Of a stretch of 45,500 bases of DNA, positions 22,942-37,700 are shown piece by piece. A model generated the notes under the pieces. The model did no database searches. It was given only the letters and a program-made list of their open reading frames with translations, and was not told where the DNA came from. The position numbers and the translations under genes were made by a program. The stretch comes from Pythium myriotylum (taxonomy: Eukaryota > Oomycota > Peronosporomycetes > Pythiales > Pythiaceae), in contig JALJCQ010000045.1 in assembly GCA_023091665.1 (NCBI GenBank), positions 1 to 45,500 of the forward strand. The letters run 5' to 3'. Positions within the stretch are counted from its first letter, which is position 1. Every line of letters begins with the position of its first letter.

Positions 22942-25900
22942 CGTGGAGACACAAAAGAGCTGTTGGAGGCTACGGAACGACCGAAACGACACGCGCACAC
23001 GATGGCAGCATGCGTGTGGTGTGTGTGGGCGTGTGTGTACCAAGTGGGAGACGTGTGGGGTGCGAGTTGAGTGTGGTAGACACTTTTGTGTGGGGTGAGA
23101 CACAGTCTGGCGAGCCTCGGTCACAAATGACGAAGGTTGTTGTGGAGTCCCGTGGTGGAAAGCTTGATTGTCGACGCCGATCACAATGCGCATGATCGGT
23201 GGGAGACGGCGTGTGCCACGTTTGGCGGGCGTGCACTTGGAACTGGTCGTCCGCGCGCAAAACCTTGTGGATACCCGGTGTGTCTGGTAGGGTTTAGTCC
23301 GAGCCCGTGGAGACACAAAAGAGCTGTTGGAGGCTACGGAACGACCGAAACGACACGCGCACACGATGGCAGCATGCGTGTGGTGTGTGTGGGCGTGTGT
23401 GTACCAAGTGGGAGACGTGTGGGGTGCGAGTTGAGTGTGGTAGACACTTTTGTGTGGGGTGAGACACAGTCTGGCGAGCCTCGGTCACAAATGACGAAGG
23501 TTGTTGTGGAGTCCCGTGGTGGAAAGCTTGATTGTCGACGCCGATCACAATGCGCATGATCGGTGGGAGACGGCGTGTGCCACGTTTGGCGGGCGTGCAC
23601 TTGGAACTGGTCGTCCGCGCGCAAAACCTTGTGGATACCCGGTGTGTCTGGTAGGGTTTAGTCCGAGCCCGTGGAGACACAAAAGAGCTGTTGGAGGCTA
23701 CGGAACGACCGAAACGACACGCGCACACGATGGCAGCATGCGTGTGGTGTGTGTGGGCGTGTGTGTACCAAGTGGGAGACGTGTGGGGTGCGAGTTGAGT
23801 GTGGTAGACACTTTTGTGTGGGGTGAGACACAGTCTGGCGAGCCTCGGTCACAAATGACGAAGGTTGTTGTGGAGTCCCGTGGTGGAAAGCTTGATTGTC
23901 GACGCCGATCACAATGCGCATGATCGGTGGGAGACGGCGTGTGCCACGTTTGGCGGGCGTGCACTTGGAACTGGTCGTCCGCGCGCAAAACCTTGTGGAT
24001 ACCCGGTGTGTCTGGTAGGGTTTAGTCCGAGCCCGTGGAGACACAAAAGAGCTGTTGGAGGCTACGGAACGACCGAAACGACACGCGCACACGATGGCAG
24101 CATGCGTGTGGTGTGTGTGGGCGTGTGTGTACCAAGTGGGAGACGTGTGGGGTGCGAGTTGAGTGTGGTAGACACTTTTGTGTGGGGTGAGACACAGTCT
24201 GGCGAGCCTCGGTCACAAATGACGAAGGTTGTTGTGGAGTCCCGTGGTGGAAAGCTTGATTGTCGACGCCGATCACAATGCGCATGATCGGTGGGAGACG
24301 GCGTGTGCCACGTTTGGCGGGCGTGCACTTGGAACTGGTCGTCCGCGCGCAAAACCTTGTGGATACCCGGTGTGTCTGGTAGGGTTTAGTCCGAGCCCGT
24401 GGAGACACAAAAGAGCTGTTGGAGGCTACGGAACGACCGAAACGACACGCGCACACGATGGCAGCATGCGTGTGGTGTGTGTGGGCGTGTGTGTACCAAG
24501 TGGGAGACGTGTGGGGTGCGAGTTGAGTGTGGTAGACACTTTTGTGTGGGGTGAGACACAGTCTGGCGAGCCTCGGTCACAAATGACGAAGGTTGTTGTG
24601 GAGTCCCGTGGTGGAAAGCTTGATTGTCGACGCCGATCACAATGCGCATGATCGGTGGGAGACGGCGTGTGCCACGTTTGGCGGGCGTGCACTTGGAACT
24701 GGTCGTCCGCGCGCAAAACCTTGTGGATACCCGGTGTGTCTGGTAGGGTTTAGTCCGAGCCCGTGGAGACACAAAAGAGCTGTTGGAGGCTACGGAACGA
24801 CCGAAACGACACGCGCACACGATGGCAGCATGCGTGTGGTGTGTGTGGGCGTGTGTGTACCAAGTGGGAGACGTGTGGGGTGCGAGTTGAGTGTGGTAGA
24901 CACTTTTGTGTGGGGTGAGACACAGTCTGGCGAGCCTCGGTCACAAATGACGAAGGTTGTTGTGGAGTCCCGTGGTGGAAAGCTTGATTGTCGACGCCGA
25001 TCACAATGCGCATGATCGGTGGGAGACGGCGTGTGCCACGTTTGGCGGGCGTGCACTTGGAACTGGTCGTCCGCGCGCAAAACCTTGTGGATACCCGGTG
25101 TGTCTGGTAGGGTTTAGTCCGAGCCCGTGGAGACACAAAAGAGCTGTTGGAGGCTACGGAACGACCGAAACGACACGCGCACACGATGGCAGCATGCGTG
25201 TGGTGTGTGTGGGCGTGTGTGTACCAAGTGGGAGACGTGTGGGGTGCGAGTTGAGTGTGGTAGACACTTTTGTGTGGGGTGAGACACAGTCTGGCGAGCC
25301 TCGGTCACAAATGACGAAGGTTGTTGTGGAGTCCCGTGGTGGAAAGCTTGATTGTCGACGCCGATCACAATGCGCATGATCGGTGGGAGACGGCGTGTGC
25401 CACGTTTGGCGGGCGTGCACTTGGAACTGGTCGTCCGCGCGCAAAACCTTGTGGATACCCGGTGTGTCTGGTAGGGTTTAGTCCGAGCCCGTGGAGACAC
25501 AAAAGAGCTGTTGGAGGCTACGGAACGACCGAAACGACACGCGCACACGATGGCAGCATGCGTGTGGTGTGTGTGGGCGTGTGTGTACCAAGTGGGAGAC
25601 GTGTGGGGTGCGAGTTGAGTGTGGTAGACACTTTTGTGTGGGGTGAGACACAGTCTGGCGAGCCTCGGTCACAAATGACGAAGGTTGTTGTGGAGTCCCG
25701 TGGTGGAAAGCTTGATTGTCGACGCCGATCACAATGCGCATGATCGGTGGGAGACGGCGTGTGCCACGTTTGGCGGGCGTGCACTTGGAACTGGTCGTCC
25801 GCGCGCAAAACCTTGTGGATACCCGGTGTGTCTGGTAGGGTTTAGTCCGAGCCCGTGGAGACACAAAAGAGCTGTTGGAGGCTACGGAACGACCGAAACG

Positions 25901-27673
25901 ACACGCGCACACGATGGCAGCATGCGTGTGGTGTGTGTGGGCGTGTGTGTACCAAGTGGGAGACGTGTGGGGTGCGAGTTGAGTGTGGTAGACACTTTTG
26001 TGTGGGGTGAGACACAGTCTGGCGAGCCTCGGTCACAAATGACGAAGGTTGTTGTGGAGTCCCGTGGTGGAAAGCTTGATTGTCGACGCCGATCACAATG
26101 CGCATGATCGGTGGGAGACGGCGTGTGCCACGTTTGGCGGGCGTGCACTTGGAACTGGTCGTCCGCGCGCAAAACCTTGTGGATACCCGGTGTGTCTGGT
26201 AGGGTTTAGTCCGAGCCCGTGGAGACACAAAAGAGCTGTTGGAGGCTACGGAACGACCGAAACGACACGCGCACACGATGGCAGCATGCGTGTGGTGTGT
26301 GTGGGCGTGTGTGTACCAAGTGGGAGACGTGTGGGGTGCGAGTTGAGTGTGGTAGACACTTTTGTGTGGGGTGAGACACAGTCTGGCGAGCCTCGGTCAC
26401 AAATGACGAAGGTTGTTGTGGAGTCCCGTGGTGGAAAGCTTGATTGTCGACGCCGATCACAATGCGCATGATCGGTGGGAGACGGCGTGTGCCACGTTTG
26501 GCGGGCGTGCACTTGGAACTGGTCGTCCGCGCGCAAAACCTTGTGGATACCCGGTGTGTCTGGTAGGGTTTAGTCCGAGCCCGTGGAGACACAAAAGAGC
26601 TGTTGGAGGCTACGGAACGACCGAAACGACACGCGCACACGATGGCAGCATGCGTGTGGTGTGTGTGGGCGTGTGTGTACCAAGTGGGAGACGTGTGGGG
26701 TGCGAGTTGAGTGTGGTAGACACTTTTGTGTGGGGTGAGACACAGTCTGGCGAGCCTCGGTCACAAATGACGAAGGTTGTTGTGGAGTCCCGTGGTGGAA
26801 AGCTTGATTGTCGACGCCGATCACAATGCGCATGATCGGTGGGAGACGGCGTGTGCCACGTTTGGCGGGCGTGCACTTGGAACTGGTCGTCCGCGCGCAA
26901 AACCTTGTGGATACCCGGTGTGTCTGGTAGGGTTTAGTCCGAGCCCGTGGAGACACAAAAGAGCTGTTGGAGGCTACGGAACGACCGAAACGACACGCGC
27001 ACACGATGGCAGCATGCGTGTGGTGTGTGTGGGCGTGTGTGTACCAAGTGGGAGACGTGTGGGGTGCGAGTTGAGTGTGGTAGACACTTTTGTGTGGGGT
27101 GAGACACAGTCTGGCGAGCCTCGGTCACAAATGACGAAGGTTGTTGTGGAGTCCCGTGGTGGAAAGCTTGATTGTCGACGCCGATCACAATGCGCATGAT
27201 CGGTGGGAGACGGCGTGTGCCACGTTTGGCGGGCGTGCACTTGGAACTGGTCGTCCGCGCGCAAAACCTTGTGGATACCCGGTGTGTCTGGTAGGGTTTA
27301 GTCCGAGCCCGTGGAGACACAAAAGAGCTGTTGGAGGCTACGGAACGACCGAAACGACACGCGCACACGATGGCAGCATGCGTGTGGTGTGTGTGGGCGT
27401 GTGTGTACCAAGTGGGAGACGTGTGGGGTGCGAGTTGAGTGTGGTAGACACTTTTGTGTGGGGTGAGACACAGTCTGGCGAGCCTCGGTCACAAATGACG
27501 AAGGTTGTTGTGGAGTCCCGTGGTGGAAAGCTTGATTGTCGACGCCGATCACAATGCGCATGATCGGTGGGAGACGGCGTGTGCCACGTTTGGCGGGCGT
27601 GCACTTGGAACTGGTCGTCCGCGCGCAAAACCTTGTGGATACCCGGTGTGTCTGGTAGGGTTTAGTCCGAGCC
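22942..27673 (+). repeat. Flawless block, units 64-76
   Basis: Thirteen consensus monomers; nothing else present. Confidence 0.9.
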
Positions 27674-28037
27674 CGTGGAGACACAAAAGAGCTGTTGGAG
27701 GCTACGGAACGACCGAAACGACACGCGCACACGATGGCAGCATGCGTGTGGTGTGTGTGGGCGTGTGTGTACCAAGTGGGAGACGTGTGGGGTGCGAGTT
27801 GAGTGTGGTAGACACTTTTGTGTGGGGTGAGACACAGTCTGGCGAGCCTCGGTCACAAATGACGAAGGTTGTTGAGGAGTCCCGTGGTGGAAAGCTTGAT
27901 TGTCGACGCCGATCACAATGCGCATGATCGGTGGGAGACGGCGTGTGCCACGTTTGGCGGGCGTGCACTTGGAACTGGTCGTCCGCGCGCAAAACCTTGT
28001 GGATACCCGGTGTGTCTGGTAGGGTTTAGTCCGAGCC
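27674..28037 (+). repeat. Variant unit 77 (T202A)
   Basis: T to A at 27875 (monomer 202), the same allele as in units 60 and 79. Length is unchanged. Confidence 0.93.
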
Positions 28038-28401
28038 CGTGGAGACACAAAAGAGCTGTTGGAGGCTACGGAACGACCGAAACGACACGCGCACACGATG
28101 GCAGCATGCGTGTGGTGTGTGTGGGCGTGTGTGTACCAAGTGGGAGACGTGTGGGGTGCGAGTTGAGTGTGGTAGACACTTTTGTGTGGGGTGAGACACA
28201 GTCTGGCGAGCCTCGGTCACAAATGACGAAGGTTGTTGTGGAGTCCCGTGGTGGAAAGCTTGATTGTCGACGCCGATCACAATGCGCATGATCGGTGGGA
28301 GACGGCGTGTGCCACGTTTGGCGGGCGTGCACTTGGAACTGGTCGTCCGCGCGCAAAACCTTGTGGATACCCGGTGTGTCTGGTAGGGTTTAGTCCGAGC
28401 C
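28038..28401 (+). repeat. Consensus unit 78 between two T202A units
   Basis: A standard monomer lies between two copies that carry the 202A allele. The alternation A-T-A points to a local two-unit duplication or a patchy conversion. Confidence 0.9.
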
Positions 28402-28765
28402 CGTGGAGACACAAAAGAGCTGTTGGAGGCTACGGAACGACCGAAACGACACGCGCACACGATGGCAGCATGCGTGTGGTGTGTGTGGGCGTGTGTGTAC
28501 CAAGTGGGAGACGTGTGGGGTGCGAGTTGAGTGTGGTAGACACTTTTGTGTGGGGTGAGACACAGTCTGGCGAGCCTCGGTCACAAATGACGAAGGTTGT
28601 TGAGGAGTCCCGTGGTGGAAAGCTTGATTGTCGACGCCGATCACAATGCGCATGATCGGTGGGAGACGGCGTGTGCCACGTTTGGCGGGCGTGCACTTGG
28701 AACTGGTCGTCCGCGCGCAAAACCTTGTGGATACCCGGTGTGTCTGGTAGGGTTTAGTCCGAGCC
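28402..28765 (+). repeat. Variant unit 79 (T202A)
   Basis: T to A at 28603 (monomer 202), exactly 728 bp (two monomers) after the same change in unit 77. Length is unchanged. Confidence 0.93.
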
Positions 28766-31700
28766 CGTGGAGACACAAAAGAGCTGTTGGAGGCTACGGA
28801 ACGACCGAAACGACACGCGCACACGATGGCAGCATGCGTGTGGTGTGTGTGGGCGTGTGTGTACCAAGTGGGAGACGTGTGGGGTGCGAGTTGAGTGTGG
28901 TAGACACTTTTGTGTGGGGTGAGACACAGTCTGGCGAGCCTCGGTCACAAATGACGAAGGTTGTTGTGGAGTCCCGTGGTGGAAAGCTTGATTGTCGACG
29001 CCGATCACAATGCGCATGATCGGTGGGAGACGGCGTGTGCCACGTTTGGCGGGCGTGCACTTGGAACTGGTCGTCCGCGCGCAAAACCTTGTGGATACCC
29101 GGTGTGTCTGGTAGGGTTTAGTCCGAGCCCGTGGAGACACAAAAGAGCTGTTGGAGGCTACGGAACGACCGAAACGACACGCGCACACGATGGCAGCATG
29201 CGTGTGGTGTGTGTGGGCGTGTGTGTACCAAGTGGGAGACGTGTGGGGTGCGAGTTGAGTGTGGTAGACACTTTTGTGTGGGGTGAGACACAGTCTGGCG
29301 AGCCTCGGTCACAAATGACGAAGGTTGTTGTGGAGTCCCGTGGTGGAAAGCTTGATTGTCGACGCCGATCACAATGCGCATGATCGGTGGGAGACGGCGT
29401 GTGCCACGTTTGGCGGGCGTGCACTTGGAACTGGTCGTCCGCGCGCAAAACCTTGTGGATACCCGGTGTGTCTGGTAGGGTTTAGTCCGAGCCCGTGGAG
29501 ACACAAAAGAGCTGTTGGAGGCTACGGAACGACCGAAACGACACGCGCACACGATGGCAGCATGCGTGTGGTGTGTGTGGGCGTGTGTGTACCAAGTGGG
29601 AGACGTGTGGGGTGCGAGTTGAGTGTGGTAGACACTTTTGTGTGGGGTGAGACACAGTCTGGCGAGCCTCGGTCACAAATGACGAAGGTTGTTGTGGAGT
29701 CCCGTGGTGGAAAGCTTGATTGTCGACGCCGATCACAATGCGCATGATCGGTGGGAGACGGCGTGTGCCACGTTTGGCGGGCGTGCACTTGGAACTGGTC
29801 GTCCGCGCGCAAAACCTTGTGGATACCCGGTGTGTCTGGTAGGGTTTAGTCCGAGCCCGTGGAGACACAAAAGAGCTGTTGGAGGCTACGGAACGACCGA
29901 AACGACACGCGCACACGATGGCAGCATGCGTGTGGTGTGTGTGGGCGTGTGTGTACCAAGTGGGAGACGTGTGGGGTGCGAGTTGAGTGTGGTAGACACT
30001 TTTGTGTGGGGTGAGACACAGTCTGGCGAGCCTCGGTCACAAATGACGAAGGTTGTTGTGGAGTCCCGTGGTGGAAAGCTTGATTGTCGACGCCGATCAC
30101 AATGCGCATGATCGGTGGGAGACGGCGTGTGCCACGTTTGGCGGGCGTGCACTTGGAACTGGTCGTCCGCGCGCAAAACCTTGTGGATACCCGGTGTGTC
30201 TGGTAGGGTTTAGTCCGAGCCCGTGGAGACACAAAAGAGCTGTTGGAGGCTACGGAACGACCGAAACGACACGCGCACACGATGGCAGCATGCGTGTGGT
30301 GTGTGTGGGCGTGTGTGTACCAAGTGGGAGACGTGTGGGGTGCGAGTTGAGTGTGGTAGACACTTTTGTGTGGGGTGAGACACAGTCTGGCGAGCCTCGG
30401 TCACAAATGACGAAGGTTGTTGTGGAGTCCCGTGGTGGAAAGCTTGATTGTCGACGCCGATCACAATGCGCATGATCGGTGGGAGACGGCGTGTGCCACG
30501 TTTGGCGGGCGTGCACTTGGAACTGGTCGTCCGCGCGCAAAACCTTGTGGATACCCGGTGTGTCTGGTAGGGTTTAGTCCGAGCCCGTGGAGACACAAAA
30601 GAGCTGTTGGAGGCTACGGAACGACCGAAACGACACGCGCACACGATGGCAGCATGCGTGTGGTGTGTGTGGGCGTGTGTGTACCAAGTGGGAGACGTGT
30701 GGGGTGCGAGTTGAGTGTGGTAGACACTTTTGTGTGGGGTGAGACACAGTCTGGCGAGCCTCGGTCACAAATGACGAAGGTTGTTGTGGAGTCCCGTGGT
30801 GGAAAGCTTGATTGTCGACGCCGATCACAATGCGCATGATCGGTGGGAGACGGCGTGTGCCACGTTTGGCGGGCGTGCACTTGGAACTGGTCGTCCGCGC
30901 GCAAAACCTTGTGGATACCCGGTGTGTCTGGTAGGGTTTAGTCCGAGCCCGTGGAGACACAAAAGAGCTGTTGGAGGCTACGGAACGACCGAAACGACAC
31001 GCGCACACGATGGCAGCATGCGTGTGGTGTGTGTGGGCGTGTGTGTACCAAGTGGGAGACGTGTGGGGTGCGAGTTGAGTGTGGTAGACACTTTTGTGTG
31101 GGGTGAGACACAGTCTGGCGAGCCTCGGTCACAAATGACGAAGGTTGTTGTGGAGTCCCGTGGTGGAAAGCTTGATTGTCGACGCCGATCACAATGCGCA
31201 TGATCGGTGGGAGACGGCGTGTGCCACGTTTGGCGGGCGTGCACTTGGAACTGGTCGTCCGCGCGCAAAACCTTGTGGATACCCGGTGTGTCTGGTAGGG
31301 TTTAGTCCGAGCCCGTGGAGACACAAAAGAGCTGTTGGAGGCTACGGAACGACCGAAACGACACGCGCACACGATGGCAGCATGCGTGTGGTGTGTGTGG
31401 GCGTGTGTGTACCAAGTGGGAGACGTGTGGGGTGCGAGTTGAGTGTGGTAGACACTTTTGTGTGGGGTGAGACACAGTCTGGCGAGCCTCGGTCACAAAT
31501 GACGAAGGTTGTTGTGGAGTCCCGTGGTGGAAAGCTTGATTGTCGACGCCGATCACAATGCGCATGATCGGTGGGAGACGGCGTGTGCCACGTTTGGCGG
31601 GCGTGCACTTGGAACTGGTCGTCCGCGCGCAAAACCTTGTGGATACCCGGTGTGTCTGGTAGGGTTTAGTCCGAGCCCGTGGAGACACAAAAGAGCTGTT

Positions 31701-34700
31701 GGAGGCTACGGAACGACCGAAACGACACGCGCACACGATGGCAGCATGCGTGTGGTGTGTGTGGGCGTGTGTGTACCAAGTGGGAGACGTGTGGGGTGCG
31801 AGTTGAGTGTGGTAGACACTTTTGTGTGGGGTGAGACACAGTCTGGCGAGCCTCGGTCACAAATGACGAAGGTTGTTGTGGAGTCCCGTGGTGGAAAGCT
31901 TGATTGTCGACGCCGATCACAATGCGCATGATCGGTGGGAGACGGCGTGTGCCACGTTTGGCGGGCGTGCACTTGGAACTGGTCGTCCGCGCGCAAAACC
32001 TTGTGGATACCCGGTGTGTCTGGTAGGGTTTAGTCCGAGCCCGTGGAGACACAAAAGAGCTGTTGGAGGCTACGGAACGACCGAAACGACACGCGCACAC
32101 GATGGCAGCATGCGTGTGGTGTGTGTGGGCGTGTGTGTACCAAGTGGGAGACGTGTGGGGTGCGAGTTGAGTGTGGTAGACACTTTTGTGTGGGGTGAGA
32201 CACAGTCTGGCGAGCCTCGGTCACAAATGACGAAGGTTGTTGTGGAGTCCCGTGGTGGAAAGCTTGATTGTCGACGCCGATCACAATGCGCATGATCGGT
32301 GGGAGACGGCGTGTGCCACGTTTGGCGGGCGTGCACTTGGAACTGGTCGTCCGCGCGCAAAACCTTGTGGATACCCGGTGTGTCTGGTAGGGTTTAGTCC
32401 GAGCCCGTGGAGACACAAAAGAGCTGTTGGAGGCTACGGAACGACCGAAACGACACGCGCACACGATGGCAGCATGCGTGTGGTGTGTGTGGGCGTGTGT
32501 GTACCAAGTGGGAGACGTGTGGGGTGCGAGTTGAGTGTGGTAGACACTTTTGTGTGGGGTGAGACACAGTCTGGCGAGCCTCGGTCACAAATGACGAAGG
32601 TTGTTGTGGAGTCCCGTGGTGGAAAGCTTGATTGTCGACGCCGATCACAATGCGCATGATCGGTGGGAGACGGCGTGTGCCACGTTTGGCGGGCGTGCAC
32701 TTGGAACTGGTCGTCCGCGCGCAAAACCTTGTGGATACCCGGTGTGTCTGGTAGGGTTTAGTCCGAGCCCGTGGAGACACAAAAGAGCTGTTGGAGGCTA
32801 CGGAACGACCGAAACGACACGCGCACACGATGGCAGCATGCGTGTGGTGTGTGTGGGCGTGTGTGTACCAAGTGGGAGACGTGTGGGGTGCGAGTTGAGT
32901 GTGGTAGACACTTTTGTGTGGGGTGAGACACAGTCTGGCGAGCCTCGGTCACAAATGACGAAGGTTGTTGTGGAGTCCCGTGGTGGAAAGCTTGATTGTC
33001 GACGCCGATCACAATGCGCATGATCGGTGGGAGACGGCGTGTGCCACGTTTGGCGGGCGTGCACTTGGAACTGGTCGTCCGCGCGCAAAACCTTGTGGAT
33101 ACCCGGTGTGTCTGGTAGGGTTTAGTCCGAGCCCGTGGAGACACAAAAGAGCTGTTGGAGGCTACGGAACGACCGAAACGACACGCGCACACGATGGCAG
33201 CATGCGTGTGGTGTGTGTGGGCGTGTGTGTACCAAGTGGGAGACGTGTGGGGTGCGAGTTGAGTGTGGTAGACACTTTTGTGTGGGGTGAGACACAGTCT
33301 GGCGAGCCTCGGTCACAAATGACGAAGGTTGTTGTGGAGTCCCGTGGTGGAAAGCTTGATTGTCGACGCCGATCACAATGCGCATGATCGGTGGGAGACG
33401 GCGTGTGCCACGTTTGGCGGGCGTGCACTTGGAACTGGTCGTCCGCGCGCAAAACCTTGTGGATACCCGGTGTGTCTGGTAGGGTTTAGTCCGAGCCCGT
33501 GGAGACACAAAAGAGCTGTTGGAGGCTACGGAACGACCGAAACGACACGCGCACACGATGGCAGCATGCGTGTGGTGTGTGTGGGCGTGTGTGTACCAAG
33601 TGGGAGACGTGTGGGGTGCGAGTTGAGTGTGGTAGACACTTTTGTGTGGGGTGAGACACAGTCTGGCGAGCCTCGGTCACAAATGACGAAGGTTGTTGTG
33701 GAGTCCCGTGGTGGAAAGCTTGATTGTCGACGCCGATCACAATGCGCATGATCGGTGGGAGACGGCGTGTGCCACGTTTGGCGGGCGTGCACTTGGAACT
33801 GGTCGTCCGCGCGCAAAACCTTGTGGATACCCGGTGTGTCTGGTAGGGTTTAGTCCGAGCCCGTGGAGACACAAAAGAGCTGTTGGAGGCTACGGAACGA
33901 CCGAAACGACACGCGCACACGATGGCAGCATGCGTGTGGTGTGTGTGGGCGTGTGTGTACCAAGTGGGAGACGTGTGGGGTGCGAGTTGAGTGTGGTAGA
34001 CACTTTTGTGTGGGGTGAGACACAGTCTGGCGAGCCTCGGTCACAAATGACGAAGGTTGTTGTGGAGTCCCGTGGTGGAAAGCTTGATTGTCGACGCCGA
34101 TCACAATGCGCATGATCGGTGGGAGACGGCGTGTGCCACGTTTGGCGGGCGTGCACTTGGAACTGGTCGTCCGCGCGCAAAACCTTGTGGATACCCGGTG
34201 TGTCTGGTAGGGTTTAGTCCGAGCCCGTGGAGACACAAAAGAGCTGTTGGAGGCTACGGAACGACCGAAACGACACGCGCACACGATGGCAGCATGCGTG
34301 TGGTGTGTGTGGGCGTGTGTGTACCAAGTGGGAGACGTGTGGGGTGCGAGTTGAGTGTGGTAGACACTTTTGTGTGGGGTGAGACACAGTCTGGCGAGCC
34401 TCGGTCACAAATGACGAAGGTTGTTGTGGAGTCCCGTGGTGGAAAGCTTGATTGTCGACGCCGATCACAATGCGCATGATCGGTGGGAGACGGCGTGTGC
34501 CACGTTTGGCGGGCGTGCACTTGGAACTGGTCGTCCGCGCGCAAAACCTTGTGGATACCCGGTGTGTCTGGTAGGGTTTAGTCCGAGCCCGTGGAGACAC
34601 AAAAGAGCTGTTGGAGGCTACGGAACGACCGAAACGACACGCGCACACGATGGCAGCATGCGTGTGGTGTGTGTGGGCGTGTGTGTACCAAGTGGGAGAC

Positions 34701-37700
34701 GTGTGGGGTGCGAGTTGAGTGTGGTAGACACTTTTGTGTGGGGTGAGACACAGTCTGGCGAGCCTCGGTCACAAATGACGAAGGTTGTTGTGGAGTCCCG
34801 TGGTGGAAAGCTTGATTGTCGACGCCGATCACAATGCGCATGATCGGTGGGAGACGGCGTGTGCCACGTTTGGCGGGCGTGCACTTGGAACTGGTCGTCC
34901 GCGCGCAAAACCTTGTGGATACCCGGTGTGTCTGGTAGGGTTTAGTCCGAGCCCGTGGAGACACAAAAGAGCTGTTGGAGGCTACGGAACGACCGAAACG
35001 ACACGCGCACACGATGGCAGCATGCGTGTGGTGTGTGTGGGCGTGTGTGTACCAAGTGGGAGACGTGTGGGGTGCGAGTTGAGTGTGGTAGACACTTTTG
35101 TGTGGGGTGAGACACAGTCTGGCGAGCCTCGGTCACAAATGACGAAGGTTGTTGTGGAGTCCCGTGGTGGAAAGCTTGATTGTCGACGCCGATCACAATG
35201 CGCATGATCGGTGGGAGACGGCGTGTGCCACGTTTGGCGGGCGTGCACTTGGAACTGGTCGTCCGCGCGCAAAACCTTGTGGATACCCGGTGTGTCTGGT
35301 AGGGTTTAGTCCGAGCCCGTGGAGACACAAAAGAGCTGTTGGAGGCTACGGAACGACCGAAACGACACGCGCACACGATGGCAGCATGCGTGTGGTGTGT
35401 GTGGGCGTGTGTGTACCAAGTGGGAGACGTGTGGGGTGCGAGTTGAGTGTGGTAGACACTTTTGTGTGGGGTGAGACACAGTCTGGCGAGCCTCGGTCAC
35501 AAATGACGAAGGTTGTTGTGGAGTCCCGTGGTGGAAAGCTTGATTGTCGACGCCGATCACAATGCGCATGATCGGTGGGAGACGGCGTGTGCCACGTTTG
35601 GCGGGCGTGCACTTGGAACTGGTCGTCCGCGCGCAAAACCTTGTGGATACCCGGTGTGTCTGGTAGGGTTTAGTCCGAGCCCGTGGAGACACAAAAGAGC
35701 TGTTGGAGGCTACGGAACGACCGAAACGACACGCGCACACGATGGCAGCATGCGTGTGGTGTGTGTGGGCGTGTGTGTACCAAGTGGGAGACGTGTGGGG
35801 TGCGAGTTGAGTGTGGTAGACACTTTTGTGTGGGGTGAGACACAGTCTGGCGAGCCTCGGTCACAAATGACGAAGGTTGTTGTGGAGTCCCGTGGTGGAA
35901 AGCTTGATTGTCGACGCCGATCACAATGCGCATGATCGGTGGGAGACGGCGTGTGCCACGTTTGGCGGGCGTGCACTTGGAACTGGTCGTCCGCGCGCAA
36001 AACCTTGTGGATACCCGGTGTGTCTGGTAGGGTTTAGTCCGAGCCCGTGGAGACACAAAAGAGCTGTTGGAGGCTACGGAACGACCGAAACGACACGCGC
36101 ACACGATGGCAGCATGCGTGTGGTGTGTGTGGGCGTGTGTGTACCAAGTGGGAGACGTGTGGGGTGCGAGTTGAGTGTGGTAGACACTTTTGTGTGGGGT
36201 GAGACACAGTCTGGCGAGCCTCGGTCACAAATGACGAAGGTTGTTGTGGAGTCCCGTGGTGGAAAGCTTGATTGTCGACGCCGATCACAATGCGCATGAT
36301 CGGTGGGAGACGGCGTGTGCCACGTTTGGCGGGCGTGCACTTGGAACTGGTCGTCCGCGCGCAAAACCTTGTGGATACCCGGTGTGTCTGGTAGGGTTTA
36401 GTCCGAGCCCGTGGAGACACAAAAGAGCTGTTGGAGGCTACGGAACGACCGAAACGACACGCGCACACGATGGCAGCATGCGTGTGGTGTGTGTGGGCGT
36501 GTGTGTACCAAGTGGGAGACGTGTGGGGTGCGAGTTGAGTGTGGTAGACACTTTTGTGTGGGGTGAGACACAGTCTGGCGAGCCTCGGTCACAAATGACG
36601 AAGGTTGTTGTGGAGTCCCGTGGTGGAAAGCTTGATTGTCGACGCCGATCACAATGCGCATGATCGGTGGGAGACGGCGTGTGCCACGTTTGGCGGGCGT
36701 GCACTTGGAACTGGTCGTCCGCGCGCAAAACCTTGTGGATACCCGGTGTGTCTGGTAGGGTTTAGTCCGAGCCCGTGGAGACACAAAAGAGCTGTTGGAG
36801 GCTACGGAACGACCGAAACGACACGCGCACACGATGGCAGCATGCGTGTGGTGTGTGTGGGCGTGTGTGTACCAAGTGGGAGACGTGTGGGGTGCGAGTT
36901 GAGTGTGGTAGACACTTTTGTGTGGGGTGAGACACAGTCTGGCGAGCCTCGGTCACAAATGACGAAGGTTGTTGTGGAGTCCCGTGGTGGAAAGCTTGAT
37001 TGTCGACGCCGATCACAATGCGCATGATCGGTGGGAGACGGCGTGTGCCACGTTTGGCGGGCGTGCACTTGGAACTGGTCGTCCGCGCGCAAAACCTTGT
37101 GGATACCCGGTGTGTCTGGTAGGGTTTAGTCCGAGCCCGTGGAGACACAAAAGAGCTGTTGGAGGCTACGGAACGACCGAAACGACACGCGCACACGATG
37201 GCAGCATGCGTGTGGTGTGTGTGGGCGTGTGTGTACCAAGTGGGAGACGTGTGGGGTGCGAGTTGAGTGTGGTAGACACTTTTGTGTGGGGTGAGACACA
37301 GTCTGGCGAGCCTCGGTCACAAATGACGAAGGTTGTTGTGGAGTCCCGTGGTGGAAAGCTTGATTGTCGACGCCGATCACAATGCGCATGATCGGTGGGA
37401 GACGGCGTGTGCCACGTTTGGCGGGCGTGCACTTGGAACTGGTCGTCCGCGCGCAAAACCTTGTGGATACCCGGTGTGTCTGGTAGGGTTTAGTCCGAGC
37501 CCGTGGAGACACAAAAGAGCTGTTGGAGGCTACGGAACGACCGAAACGACACGCGCACACGATGGCAGCATGCGTGTGGTGTGTGTGGGCGTGTGTGTAC
37601 CAAGTGGGAGACGTGTGGGGTGCGAGTTGAGTGTGGTAGACACTTTTGTGTGGGGTGAGACACAGTCTGGCGAGCCTCGGTCACAAATGACGAAGGTTGT

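Noticed and set aside
5461..28765. Apparent spacing of about 16 units between variant copies (16, 32, 49, 63, 79)
   Set aside because: The changes differ in kind, other variant units fall between them, and the spacing fails after unit 79. Coincidence is the simpler view.
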